This document shows positions 50,526 to 58,029 of a stretch of DNA of 64,000 nt, piece by piece (position 1 is the stretch's first letter; each line of letters starts with the position of its first letter). This DNA is from Sphaerisporangium rubeum (GTDB lineage: Bacteria; Actinomycetota; Actinomycetes; Streptosporangiales; Streptosporangiaceae): positions 1,798,001 to 1,862,000 of the forward strand of contig NZ_JACHIU010000001.1 in NCBI RefSeq assembly GCF_014207705.1, given 5' to 3'. The notes below the pieces were generated by a model. The model was not told where the DNA came from. It saw only the letters and a list, made by a program, of their open reading frames with translations, and did not search any database. The translations under genes were made by a program, and so were the position numbers.

Positions 50526-52322
50526 ATGACCGTCCGCCGTCTCGCCCTCCCCGTCGCCGCGGCCGTCGCGTCCGCCGGGCTGGTGGCCCAGCCGGTACAC
50601 GCCGACCCCGCCGCGCACGCGCCACAGGTCAAGGCGCCGGTCGCCGAAGGCCACGGCGGCGCGGTCGCGACCGTGGACCTGGACGCCAGCAAGGCGGCGC
50701 TCGGCGTGCTCAAGCAAGGCGGCAACGCGATGGACGCGGCGGTGGCCGGCGCCGCGGCGCTCGGCGTCACCGAGCCGTACTCCGCGGGGCTCGCCGGTGG
50801 CGGCTTCCTCGTCTACTACGACGCCAAGCACCGCCGGGTGACCACCATCGACGGCCGCGAGAAGGCGCCGGCCGCGATGACCGAGACGGCGTTCCAGGAG
50901 AACGGCGCGGCCATCCCGTTCGCCGACGCGGTGACCAGCGGCCTGTCGGTGGGGGTGCCGGGAAGCGTCGCGCAGTGGGAGCTGGCCCTGAAGAAGTTCG
51001 GCACCCTCTCGCTGAAGCAGGCGCTCAAACCCGCCGCCGACCTCGCCGACCGGGGTTTCGTGGTCGACCAGACCTTCTACGACCAGACGCAACAGAACGC
51101 CGCGAGGTTCGCCGACTTCACCTCCACCGCCGCGCTGTACCTGCCAGGCGGCAACCCGCCGGCCGTCGGCTCGGTGTTCCGCAATCCCGACCTGGCCCGC
51201 ACCTACCGTGAGCTGGGTAGACGCGGCGGGTCCTGGCTGTACGGCGGCGGGCTCGGCGCCGAGCTCGTGGCGACCGTCAAGAAGCCGCCGGTGCGGCCCG
51301 GCAGCACCCGCGTGGTGCGGCCCGGCCTGATGACCACGGCCGACCTGCGGGCCTACCGCGCGCTGGAGCGCGCGCCGAGCAAGGTCGGCTACGGCCCGCT
51401 CGAGGTGTACGGCATGGCGCCGCCGTCCTCAGGCGGCTCGACCGTGGGGGAGGCGCTGAAGATCCTCCAGGCGCTGCCGGACGTCGGCCTGCACGAGTAC
51501 CTCGAAGCGTCCCGCCTGGCCTTCGCCGACCGCAACAAGTACGTCGGCGACCCCGGCTACGTGGACGTCCCGCTGCGTGAGCTGCTGTCGGACGGCTTCG
51601 CCAAGGAACGCGCCTGCCTGATCGGCCCGACGGCCATGCCGAACCCGGCCGCACCCGGCGACCCCGACGGCGACTACTCCGGCTGTCAGGTGGACGGCGC
51701 CGCGCCACCCCCGGAGGTCCTCGCTCAGCCGGAAGGGCCGGAGACCACCCACCTGGTCGTCGCCGACCGCTGGGGGAACGTCGCGGCGTACAACATCACG
51801 ATCGAGCAGACCGGCGGCAGCGGCATCGTCGTGCCGGGCCGGGGAGTGCTGCTCAACAACGAGCTGACCGACTTCACCTTCGGCCCCGCGCCTGGCGACC
51901 CCAACCTGCCGGCCCCCGGCAAGCGGCCCCGGTCGTCCATGGCCCCCACCATCGTGCTGAAGGCCGGCAAGCCGGTGCTGGCCGTCGGATCACCCGGCGG
52001 CGCCACGATCATCACGACGGTCCTGCAGATCCTGGTGAACCGGTACGAGTTCGGCATGTCGCTGCCTGAGGCGGTGGCCGCACCGAGGGCCAGCCAGCGC
52101 AACGCCGCGGCCACGCAGGCCGAGCAGGCGTTCATCGACAGGTACGGCGCGGAGCTGACCGCGCGCGGTCACACGTTCACGCTGGTGCCGGGGCCGCCGG
52201 TCGGCGAGATCGGCGCCGCCACGGGCCTTGAGTTCCTGCGCGACGGCCGGATGCAGGCGGTCGCGGAGCCGTCCCGCCGCGGCGGGGGGAGCGCACTGGT
52301 GGTGAGCCCGGCTCGCCGGTGA
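50526..52322 (+). CDS. ggt: Gamma-glutamyltransferase, secreted
   Basis: 598 aa with a signal peptide (about 1-26). Large-subunit marks include 'GGNAMDAAVAGAAALGVTEP' and 'GLAGGGFLVYYD'. Autocleavage would give a small subunit starting at the Thr of 'TTHLVVADRWGNVAAYN', followed by 'GSGIVVPGRGVLLNNELTDF' with the conserved substrate loop and 'SSMAPTIVLKAGKPVLAVGS'. It hydrolyses or transfers gamma-glutamyl groups of glutathione-like compounds; actinomycetes lack glutathione but may use imported or ergothioneine-type gamma-Glu compounds. ATG at 50526 preceded by a weak GAGG. Divergent from the two-component genes. Confidence 0.93.
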   Translation: MTVRRLALPVAAAVASAGLVAQPVHADPAAHAPQVKAPVAEGHGGAVATVDLDASKAALGVLKQGGNAMDAAVAGAAALGVTEPYSAGLAGGGFLVYYDAKHRRVTTIDGREKAPAAMTETAFQENGAAIPFADAVTSGLSVGVPGSVAQWELALKKFGTLSLKQALKPAADLADRGFVVDQTFYDQTQQNAARFADFTSTAALYLPGGNPPAVGSVFRNPDLARTYRELGRRGGSWLYGGGLGAELVATVKKPPVRPGSTRVVRPGLMTTADLRAYRALERAPSKVGYGPLEVYGMAPPSSGGSTVGEALKILQALPDVGLHEYLEASRLAFADRNKYVGDPGYVDVPLRELLSDGFAKERACLIGPTAMPNPAAPGDPDGDYSGCQVDGAAPPPEVLAQPEGPETTHLVVADRWGNVAAYNITIEQTGGSGIVVPGRGVLLNNELTDFTFGPAPGDPNLPAPGKRPRSSMAPTIVLKAGKPVLAVGSPGGATIITTVLQILVNRYEFGMSLPEAVAAPRASQRNAAATQAEQAFIDRYGAELTARGHTFTLVPGPPVGEIGAATGLEFLRDGRMQAVAEPSRRGGGSALVVSPARR

Positions 52323-52442
52323 GACCGGGCGCGCCGTCGAGCCCGGTCCGGGGACGTGACGAAAGCGCCGTCGGCGGTGCCGGCGGCGCGGTGGACGGCT
52401 GCCTGAGTGACAGGCGTGGCCCTCGGCCGAGGGCCCGGCGGG

Positions 52443-52610
52443 TCAGCGCAGCAGCAGGAACGCCACCACGGCGACGACGATGACGGCGGCGGCCACGAGG
52501 ACCGGGACCAGGTAGGACCGCTGCGGGGCCGCGGCCTCGGGTTCCTGGCGCTGAGCGAAGGCCTTGAACTGCTGGGTGTTCCCGGCAGGGTCAATCTGAG
52601 GTTCGGACAT
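52443..52610 (-). CDS. 55-aa tail-anchored membrane protein
   Basis: A short frame from ATG 52610 to TGA 52443: a polar N-terminus ('MSEPQIDPAGNTQQFKAFAQ', then a Pro/Ala/Gln stretch) and one C-terminal helix (about 33-54, 'LVPVLVAAAVIVVAVVAFLL') ending in a single Arg. The composition and helix placement are those of a genuine tail-anchored mini-protein. It lies between the convergent GGT gene and the divergent SURF1 gene. Function unknown; possibly linked to cytochrome oxidase assembly by its neighbour. Confidence 0.7.
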   Translation of the reverse strand: MSEPQIDPAGNTQQFKAFAQRQEPEAAAPQRSYLVPVLVAAAVIVVAVVAFLLLR

Positions 52611-52742
52611 GGCATGACTTTAGCCACTTCAAACGCCAGATGAGGCTGTTTATGCCAGTTGGGCCTCGCGATGACGCGCAGGTGAACGGCGAGGTCCGGA
52701 GGCGCGCGCCGGACGGCCGGGTGCGGCGGATACCGTGGGTGC

Positions 52743-53555
52743 ATGCTCCGCACGCTGTTCTCGCCACGCCTCGTGGGTCTCCACCTGGTGACGATCGGCG
52801 TGCTCATCGCCTTCACGTTCCTCGGCCGGTGGCAGCTCGGCGTGTGGGAGGATTCCGGCCGGCCCCGTGCCGCCACCGACCCCGCTCCGGTGGCGCTGAC
52901 GGCGCTCACCGGCACGGGGCTCACCGGCGACGGCCAGGGCCTGAAGGCCGAGGCCATCGGCAGGCGCGTCACCGTGACCGGCGCGTTCGACGCCGCGAAC
53001 CAGCTCCTGGTCGCCGAGCGGATGCCGGACGTGGAGGTCGGCGGCGGCACGTCCCCGAGTGCCGGTTTCTGGTTGCTGACCCCCATGCGGCTGGCGGACG
53101 GCAGCGTCATGCCGGTCGTGCGAGGCTGGGTGGCGTCCGCCGCCGACCCGGCGACGGCCGTACCGCCGGGGGAGCTGACCGTGACGGGCCGGCTCCAGCC
53201 GAGCGAGCCCACCGACTTCAGCAGGCGGCGCGGTGTCCCGCAGGCCGGCCAGGTGGCGACCGTCTCCACCGCCGTGCTGGTCAACGTCTGGCACGGCGAG
53301 CGCGTCAGGGACGGCTTCGTGGTCGCCACCGAGCAGGCCGCAGGCGCCACGCCGGCCCGGCTCGTCGCGGTGCCGCCTCCCACCGTCGCCGGCGGCTTCA
53401 CCTGGCGCAACCTCGCCTACGCGGCCCAGTGGTGGATCTTCGCGGCCTTCGCCGTCTTCATGTGGTTCCACTTCGTCCGCGACGCGCTGCGCGCGGCCCG
53501 CGACGACGACACGCCGCGGGACGCACGCCTGCCGGCCACCACCCCGCAGGCCTGA
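52743..53555 (+). CDS. SURF1-family cytochrome oxidase assembly protein
   Basis: 270 aa. Helices at about 10-28 and 225-245 bracket an outer domain, the standard SURF1 layout. Marks: 'FTFLGRWQLGVWEDSGR' after the first helix (W-Q-L), 'VTGAFDAANQLLVAERMPD', 'GFWLLTPMRLADGSVMPVVR' with 'GWV', and 'NLAYAAQWWIFAAFAVFMWF' as the last helix. SURF1 proteins help haem a insertion into cytochrome c oxidase. A DUF3817 gene follows on the same strand after 78 bp, a frequent pairing in actinobacteria. Confidence 0.93.
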   Translation: MLRTLFSPRLVGLHLVTIGVLIAFTFLGRWQLGVWEDSGRPRAATDPAPVALTALTGTGLTGDGQGLKAEAIGRRVTVTGAFDAANQLLVAERMPDVEVGGGTSPSAGFWLLTPMRLADGSVMPVVRGWVASAADPATAVPPGELTVTGRLQPSEPTDFSRRRGVPQAGQVATVSTAVLVNVWHGERVRDGFVVATEQAAGATPARLVAVPPPTVAGGFTWRNLAYAAQWWIFAAFAVFMWFHFVRDALRAARDDDTPRDARLPATTPQA

Positions 53556-53633
53556 CCCTCTCCCGGCGGCGGGACCACCCGGTCACCGGGATAATGTGGG
53601 GTGACCGTCCCGCGACCGAGGTAGTGATCGTCA

Positions 53634-53945
53634 GTGGAGTCCGCCCTCAAACCCTTCCGGGTGCTGGCCTACATCGTCGGCTGCATGCTGCTCGCCCTGG
53701 TGGCCGCGATGGTGGTGAAGTACGGCTTCGGCAGCGCCACCCTCGTCGCGCTGGTGGGGCCGGTGCACGGGTTCGTCTACGCCGTCTACCTGCTGGCGGC
53801 GCTCAACCTCGGCCTCAAGGCCCGCTGGTCGTGGCCGTACATCCTCGGGGTGCTGCTCGCCGGCACCGTGCCGTTCCTGTCGTTCGTCATCGAGCGCAAG
53901 GTCACCCAGCGCGTGCGCGAGCGCCTCACCCCGGCGACCGCCTGA
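53634..53945 (+). CDS. DUF3817 membrane protein
   Basis: 103 aa from a GTG start, three helices. 'ALVGPVHGFVYAVYLLAAL' and 'WPYILGVLLAGTVPFLSFVI' followed by a basic C-terminus are typical of DUF3817, seen next to SURF1 and respiratory genes in actinobacteria. No enzyme motif. Probably co-transcribed with SURF1, which suggests an envelope or respiratory role, by context only. Confidence 0.88.
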   Translation: MESALKPFRVLAYIVGCMLLALVAAMVVKYGFGSATLVALVGPVHGFVYAVYLLAALNLGLKARWSWPYILGVLLAGTVPFLSFVIERKVTQRVRERLTPATA

Positions 53946-54042
53946 GCCGCGCCGACTGACTCTCCTGTCTGGCTCGTGGTCCGCGGCATCTGAGCCGTGA
54001 CCGGAGCGCCGGGACGGTCGCGGACCGGCCCGGCGCGGACGG

Positions 54043-54234
54043 CTATCGGCCGATCTGGCGGCGCCTGATGCGGCGCAACCTGGCGCGCTGGCTCTCGTCC
54101 AGCATGAAGTACACGGCCACCGGCCCCGCCAGCACGCCGATCACGACCAGCCAGGCGAGGAGGGACGGCAGGATGAGCAGAGCGAGGACGGACACGACTC
54201 CCGCGCCTACGTAGTATTTGGCGAGTGGCGACAT
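54043..54234 (-). CDS. 63-aa small membrane protein
   Basis: From the ATG at 54234 ('MSPLAKYYVGAGVVSVLALL', AAAGG upstream) two hydrophobic segments (about 8-24 and 27-46) are followed by a very basic tail ('RARLRRIRRRQIGR'). It is a plausible small inner-membrane protein with cytosolic positive tail. No family is recognised. It is downstream of the LLM oxidoreductase on the same strand, 97 bp away. Confidence 0.6.
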   Translation of the reverse strand: MSPLAKYYVGAGVVSVLALLILPSLLAWLVVIGVLAGPVAVYFMLDESQRARLRRIRRRQIGR

Positions 54235-54331
54235 TGCCGGGCCTTTCTGTCTGAAGATGGGGCGGTCCCCCAACGCCTATTCTGCGTCGCCCTGCTCAAC
54301 GCGCGGTGTGCCAGGCGAAGTTCCGCCGCGC

Positions 54332-55201
54332 TCAGCCGGCGAGGGCCTTCAAGGTGGCCTCCCCGCACGGGTCGTCGTCGGTGCTCACCGGCACCAGTGC
54401 CACCTCGTCCAGCCCGGCCTCGGCGTACGCGTCCAGCCTGTCCATGATCTCCACCGAGTCGCCGAGCAGCGCGACCGACTCCAGCAGCGCCTCGGGGATC
54501 GCCTCGGCGACGGTGTCCGGCCCCGGAGCGACGTCGGCGTAGGCCACCACGTCGGCGAACCCCGCCTCGGCGAACATCTCGCGGTACCCCGGTGCGGCGA
54601 CGAACGGCGCCACGGACCGGCGCAACTGCCTGAGCGCCGCCTCGCCGGGGTCCACGGCGGCCGTCACCCAGGCCGCCACCCTGGTCGTACGGCTGAGCAG
54701 CCGCAGGTCGGTGATGAGCCGCGCGGCCACCGCCGGGGTGAACATGGTGATCACCATGCGGCCGGCCTCCGCCGCCACGCGCACCTCCTCGGGCCCGCAG
54801 GCCGCGATGGTCAGTTCCGGGCCGGGTTCGCGCACGGCGAGAAGAGGCCGCAGCGCCGCGGCCGACTCGCGCAGCGCCGTGGCGGCGCCGTGTCCGCCTC
54901 CGGCCGGCGGCCACGCCGTGCCGAGCGCGAGGTCCACCCGGCGGCCGGTCAGCTCCGCAACCGAGGCGACCCCGGTGGCGATCGCCGCCGGGTCCCGCGC
55001 GCCTGGCGTGAGCGGGCCGGCCGTGACCGTGATCCGGGAGGTGCGCAGGCCGATCGCGGTGGCCAGCGCGAAGACGTCGTGACCGCCGCGCTCACTCACC
55101 CACACCTCGGGGTACCCGTGGTGGTCGGCGATCCGCGCGGTACGCACCGCCTCGCCGGCCGGCCGGTCCGGCCATTGACCGAGGGCGACGCTGAGCCTCA
55201 T
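54332..55201 (-). CDS. LLM-class flavin oxidoreductase, probably F420-dependent
   Basis: 289 aa, luciferase-like TIM barrel. 'ADHHGYPEVWVSERGGHDVF' has the conserved His/Glu pair, 'LRTSRITVTAGPLTPGARDP' the phosphate-binding strand, 'GRRVDLALGTAWPPAGGGHG' the cofactor site, and the end resembles F420-dependent reductases of actinobacteria. The substrate is unknown. It is divergent from the double-HxlR regulator (162 bp between starts), which probably controls it. Confidence 0.85.
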   Translation of the reverse strand: MRLSVALGQWPDRPAGEAVRTARIADHHGYPEVWVSERGGHDVFALATAIGLRTSRITVTAGPLTPGARDPAAIATGVASVAELTGRRVDLALGTAWPPAGGGHGAATALRESAAALRPLLAVREPGPELTIAACGPEEVRVAAEAGRMVITMFTPAVAARLITDLRLLSRTTRVAAWVTAAVDPGEAALRQLRRSVAPFVAAPGYREMFAEAGFADVVAYADVAPGPDTVAEAIPEALLESVALLGDSVEIMDRLDAYAEAGLDEVALVPVSTDDDPCGEATLKALAG

Positions 55202-55363
55202 GTGCGATGCTCCTGCCGTGACACGGTGAAGCCGTCGTCCAGGCGCCTGGCCGCCGGAACGGTTCAGTGGGAAAAGCTACGGAAAAAGAAGTCAGACCGT
55301 CAACGGGCCGATATGGCGCTCCGGGCCGGTGCGCTGTCTAAAGTTGGCGCGGTGGAGACGAAG

Positions 55364-56311
55364 ATGTTTCCGGCCGTGTCGGCGATGCCGCGGCTCGACG
55401 CCGCGCACCCGTCGGACCCCGCCATCAGCGCCATCGAGCAGGCGCTCGGCATACTCGGCGACCGGTGGGTGCTGCTCATGCTCCAGCACGCGTTCCTGCT
55501 GCGTGTGCGCACCTTCGCCAGATGGCGCGACGAGCTCGGGATCTCGGAGTCCGTGCTGGCCGCGCGGCTCAAGGAACTGGTCGCGCACGGCATCTTCGAG
55601 CCGGTCGCCTCCCCCGACGGCCGCACGCGTCACGAGTACCACCTGACCGAGGCGGGGTGGCGGCTGTGGCGGTACCTCGTGGCGATCTACAGCTGGGAGC
55701 GCGGCTGGGCCGGCCGGCCCGGCATGCTGACGCTGATCCACGACGGATGCGGCCAGGGCACCCGGCCGTACGTCGCCTGCGGGGGGTGCCGTGACCGGGC
55801 GACGGCCAGGGACACCCGCACCGAACGCGGGCCGCTGCTGTCGTTCGCACGGGTGGGGGAGCCGCGCCACCACCGCCGCACCACCACCCCGGTGCGGCCG
55901 CAGGCCGGGAGCCTCGGCGGCTGTCCGGTGTCGATGGAGATCCTCGGGGACCGCTGGAGCACGACGGTGCTGGCGGCGGCGTTTCTCGGGGTGCGGCGGT
56001 TCGTCGACTTCCAGCGCGAGCTCGGCATCGCGCCGTCGGTGCTCACCGACCGGTTGCGGCGCTTCTGCGAGCTCGGCGTGCTGCACGCCGGCACCACGCG
56101 GGTGTACCGGCTCACCGACAAAGGGCTGGCGTTCTTCGACGTGCTGGTCATGCTCACCGACTGGGCCCAGCGCGAGCTGCCGGCGCCGGACGGCTCGGCG
56201 CTCGCCGTCACCCACCGATCGTGCGGCACGCCGCTGCGGCCGGTCCTGGTGTGCGACGTCTGCGCGGGGGACCTGGAGTGCCGCGAGCTGTCCTACGAGG
56301 TGGCCGGCTGA
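55364..56311 (+). CDS. Double HxlR-type (winged helix) regulator
   Basis: 315 aa from the ATG at 55364 (GGAGA 6-10 bp upstream; an upstream GTG or ATG is possible). Two complete HxlR modules: the first (about 20-125) with 'ALGILGDRWVLLMLQHAFLL' and 'LGISESVLAARLKELVAHGI', the second (about 190-290) with 'MEILGDRWSTTVLAAAFLGV' and 'LGIAPSVLTDRLRRFCELGV'. Each is followed by a Cys-rich stretch ('CGQGTRPYVACGGCRD' and 'SCGTPLRPVLVCDVCAGDLEC') that looks like a zinc or redox site. HxlR proteins normally dimerise; here both halves are in one chain. Likely controls the divergent oxidoreductase. Confidence 0.85.
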   Translation: MFPAVSAMPRLDAAHPSDPAISAIEQALGILGDRWVLLMLQHAFLLRVRTFARWRDELGISESVLAARLKELVAHGIFEPVASPDGRTRHEYHLTEAGWRLWRYLVAIYSWERGWAGRPGMLTLIHDGCGQGTRPYVACGGCRDRATARDTRTERGPLLSFARVGEPRHHRRTTTPVRPQAGSLGGCPVSMEILGDRWSTTVLAAAFLGVRRFVDFQRELGIAPSVLTDRLRRFCELGVLHAGTTRVYRLTDKGLAFFDVLVMLTDWAQRELPAPDGSALAVTHRSCGTPLRPVLVCDVCAGDLECRELSYEVAG

Positions 56312-56326
56312 GGGTCCGCCGCGGGT

Positions 56327-56340
56327 GTGGGACGTCCCAC
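56327..56340. promoter_or_regulatory. Perfect 14-bp palindrome GTGGGACGTCCCAC
   Basis: Located 16 bp after the double-HxlR stop and 197 bp before the Cip1-like gene. It may be a short terminator stem or an operator; its flanks resemble the CelR site (GGGA...TCCC) but the centre is ACGT instead of GCGC. Confidence 0.35.
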
Positions 56341-56502
56341 GGAGACGGGTGCCGTGCCGTGGCGGCCAGGTGAAAGATTCAACCAGGAACCTGCGGTTTC
56401 TCTGCGTGGGTGACCGGTGCGGCGGCGGGCTTGTTGACATCCGAGCGGGCTGCGGAGAACCATCGGCGGGCGAGCGGAGCAGAGCGGTCCCGGATCGGTG
56501 CG

Positions 56503-56516
56503 TGGGAGCGCTCCCA
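56503..56516. promoter_or_regulatory. CebR/CelR operator
   Basis: TGGGAGCGCTCCCA is identical to the known 14-bp operator of the cellulose repressors CelR (Thermobifida) and CebR (Streptomyces), 20 bp before the ATG of the CBM2-Cip1-like gene. A TTGACA at 56434-56439 could be the -35, though the -10 is poor. A CebR-like repressor gene lies 2.8 kb downstream. Confidence 0.9.
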
Positions 56517-56536
56517 TAGAGAAAGCGAGCAACCCC

Positions 56537-57898
56537 ATGAGCGCTCCCACCCCCGGCCCCACGCCTCCTTCGCCGCACTTCCGACGACGCCGCGCGCTCC
56601 CGCGCCGGGTCCGCGGCACGAACCGCCGATCCGCGTACGCAGTGCCGCTCCGGCCGCAGTTGCTCTGGGGAGCGATGTTCGCCGCCGTGGTCGCGGTGCT
56701 CGCACTGCTGACCCCCATCCGGCCGGCCGCCGCGCTCGCCGACCCGATCTGCCGGGTCCAGTGGCAGAACAACCAGTGGGGTGGCGGGTTCACCGCGTCG
56801 GTGAAGCTCACCAACCTCGGACCGGCGCTCACGAGCTGGCAGCTCGGCTGGGTCTGGCCCGGCGACCAGCGGGTCACCAGCGGCTGGAACGCCACGGTCA
56901 CCCAGAGCGGTACGTCGGTGCGCGCGGTCAACATGTCGTACAACGGCTCGGTGCCGTCCGGCGGCTCCGCCGAGTTCGGCTTCCAGGGCACCTGGTCGGC
57001 CTCCAACACCCTGCCGACCAGCTTCACCCTGAACGGCGCCCCCTGCGACGGCGGCGGCCTCCCGACGCCGACCCCGACACCTACGCCGACCCCGACGCCG
57101 ACTCCGACCCCCACCCCGACCCCCACCCCGACGCCGACCCCGACGCCGACCCCGACGCCGACCCCGACCCCGACGCCGACGCCGACCCCCACGCCGACCC
57201 CGACCGGCTCCACCGGTTGCTCAGGCGCCGTGGTCTGCTCCGGCTTCGAGGACCAGAGCGGCAGCCCCTCCGGCGAGTGGCAGGTCATCACCCCCAACTG
57301 CTCCGGCACCGGGACCGCCACCATCGACACCTCGCAGTCCCACAGCGGCGGCAAGTCCCTGCGCGTCAACGGCGGCGGCAACTACTGCAACCACATGTTC
57401 GTCGGCACCACCAAGAACGTCTCCTCCATCGGCCCCGTCGTGTACGGCCGCATGTGGGTCCGGCACACCACCGCGCTGCCGTCCGGCCACGTCACCATGA
57501 TCACCATGGCCGACTCGGCCAACGGCGGCCGTGACCTGCGCATCGGCGGCCAGAACGGCGCTCTGCAGTGGAACCGCGAGTCCGACGACGCCACGCTCCC
57601 CGAGCAGAGCCCGACCGGCGTCTCCCTGAGCGTGCCGCTGCCGACCAACCGCTGGGTCTGCCTGCGCTACCAGATCGACACCACGCGCCAGGCCATGAGC
57701 ACCTACCTCGACAACCAGGAGGTCGCGGGTCTCCACCTCGACCAGACCCCGACTCGTGACATCGACTCCCAGTGGCTCAGCCGCACGATCGCCCCGCGGC
57801 CGTCCACACTGCGCCTCGGCTGGGAGAGCTACGGCAGCGACTCGGACACGATCTGGTACGACGACGTCGCACTCGGATCGTCCCCGATCTCCTGCTGA
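56537..57898 (+). CDS. Secreted cellulose-binding (CBM2) protein with Cip1-like domain
   Basis: 453 aa from the ATG at 56537. A long basic N-terminus and one hydrophobic segment (about 43-65) make a twin-region signal peptide. CBM2 follows (about 70-165; 'CRVQWQNNQWGGGFTASVKL' with cellulose-facing Trp and Cys pair), then a (Pro-Thr)n linker (about 175-222), then a ~225-residue domain whose 'HVTMITMADSANGGRDLRIG', 'WNRESDDATLPEQSPTG' and 'LRLGWESYGSDSDTIWYDD' strongly recall fungal Cip1, a cellulose-induced protein related to polyuronate lyases. The exact reaction is unsettled. Its CelR operator predicts induction by cellobiose. It is likely an accessory factor in plant cell wall attack. Confidence 0.87.
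   Translation: MSAPTPGPTPPSPHFRRRRALPRRVRGTNRRSAYAVPLRPQLLWGAMFAAVVAVLALLTPIRPAAALADPICRVQWQNNQWGGGFTASVKLTNLGPALTSWQLGWVWPGDQRVTSGWNATVTQSGTSVRAVNMSYNGSVPSGGSAEFGFQGTWSASNTLPTSFTLNGAPCDGGGLPTPTPTPTPTPTPTPTPTPTPTPTPTPTPTPTPTPTPTPTPTPTPTPTGSTGCSGAVVCSGFEDQSGSPSGEWQVITPNCSGTGTATIDTSQSHSGGKSLRVNGGGNYCNHMFVGTTKNVSSIGPVVYGRMWVRHTTALPSGHVTMITMADSANGGRDLRIGGQNGALQWNRESDDATLPEQSPTGVSLSVPLPTNRWVCLRYQIDTTRQAMSTYLDNQEVAGLHLDQTPTRDIDSQWLSRTIAPRPSTLRLGWESYGSDSDTIWYDDVALGSSPISC
57060..57204 (+). repeat. Pro-Thr linker repeat
   Basis: Simple repeat of 'ccgacg/ccgacc' hexamers that encode Pro-Thr dipeptides between CBM2 and the Cip1-like domain. Such linkers are often glycosylated and change length easily by slippage. 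Confidence 0.85.
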
Positions 57899-58029
57899 TC
57901 CCCCCGAAAGCACCCGCCGCCGGCCGAGAGGCACGCCCGGCCGGCGGCGGGCCAGGGGAGCGCGTGAACCGTTCGCGGGAGGCTGACTCCCGGCGGCCCG
58001 AGCCCGCACGCGCGCCGATATAGGGTCAC

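Noticed and set aside
50526-52322. Cephalosporin acylase instead of gamma-glutamyltransferase
   Set aside because: The two are homologous, but the signal peptide, 'TTHLVVADRWGN' and 'LLNNELTDF' segments favour GGT.
57060-57204. Regular short repeat considered as a CRISPR or VNTR array
   Set aside because: It is a hexamer-based in-frame Pro-Thr linker without spacers.
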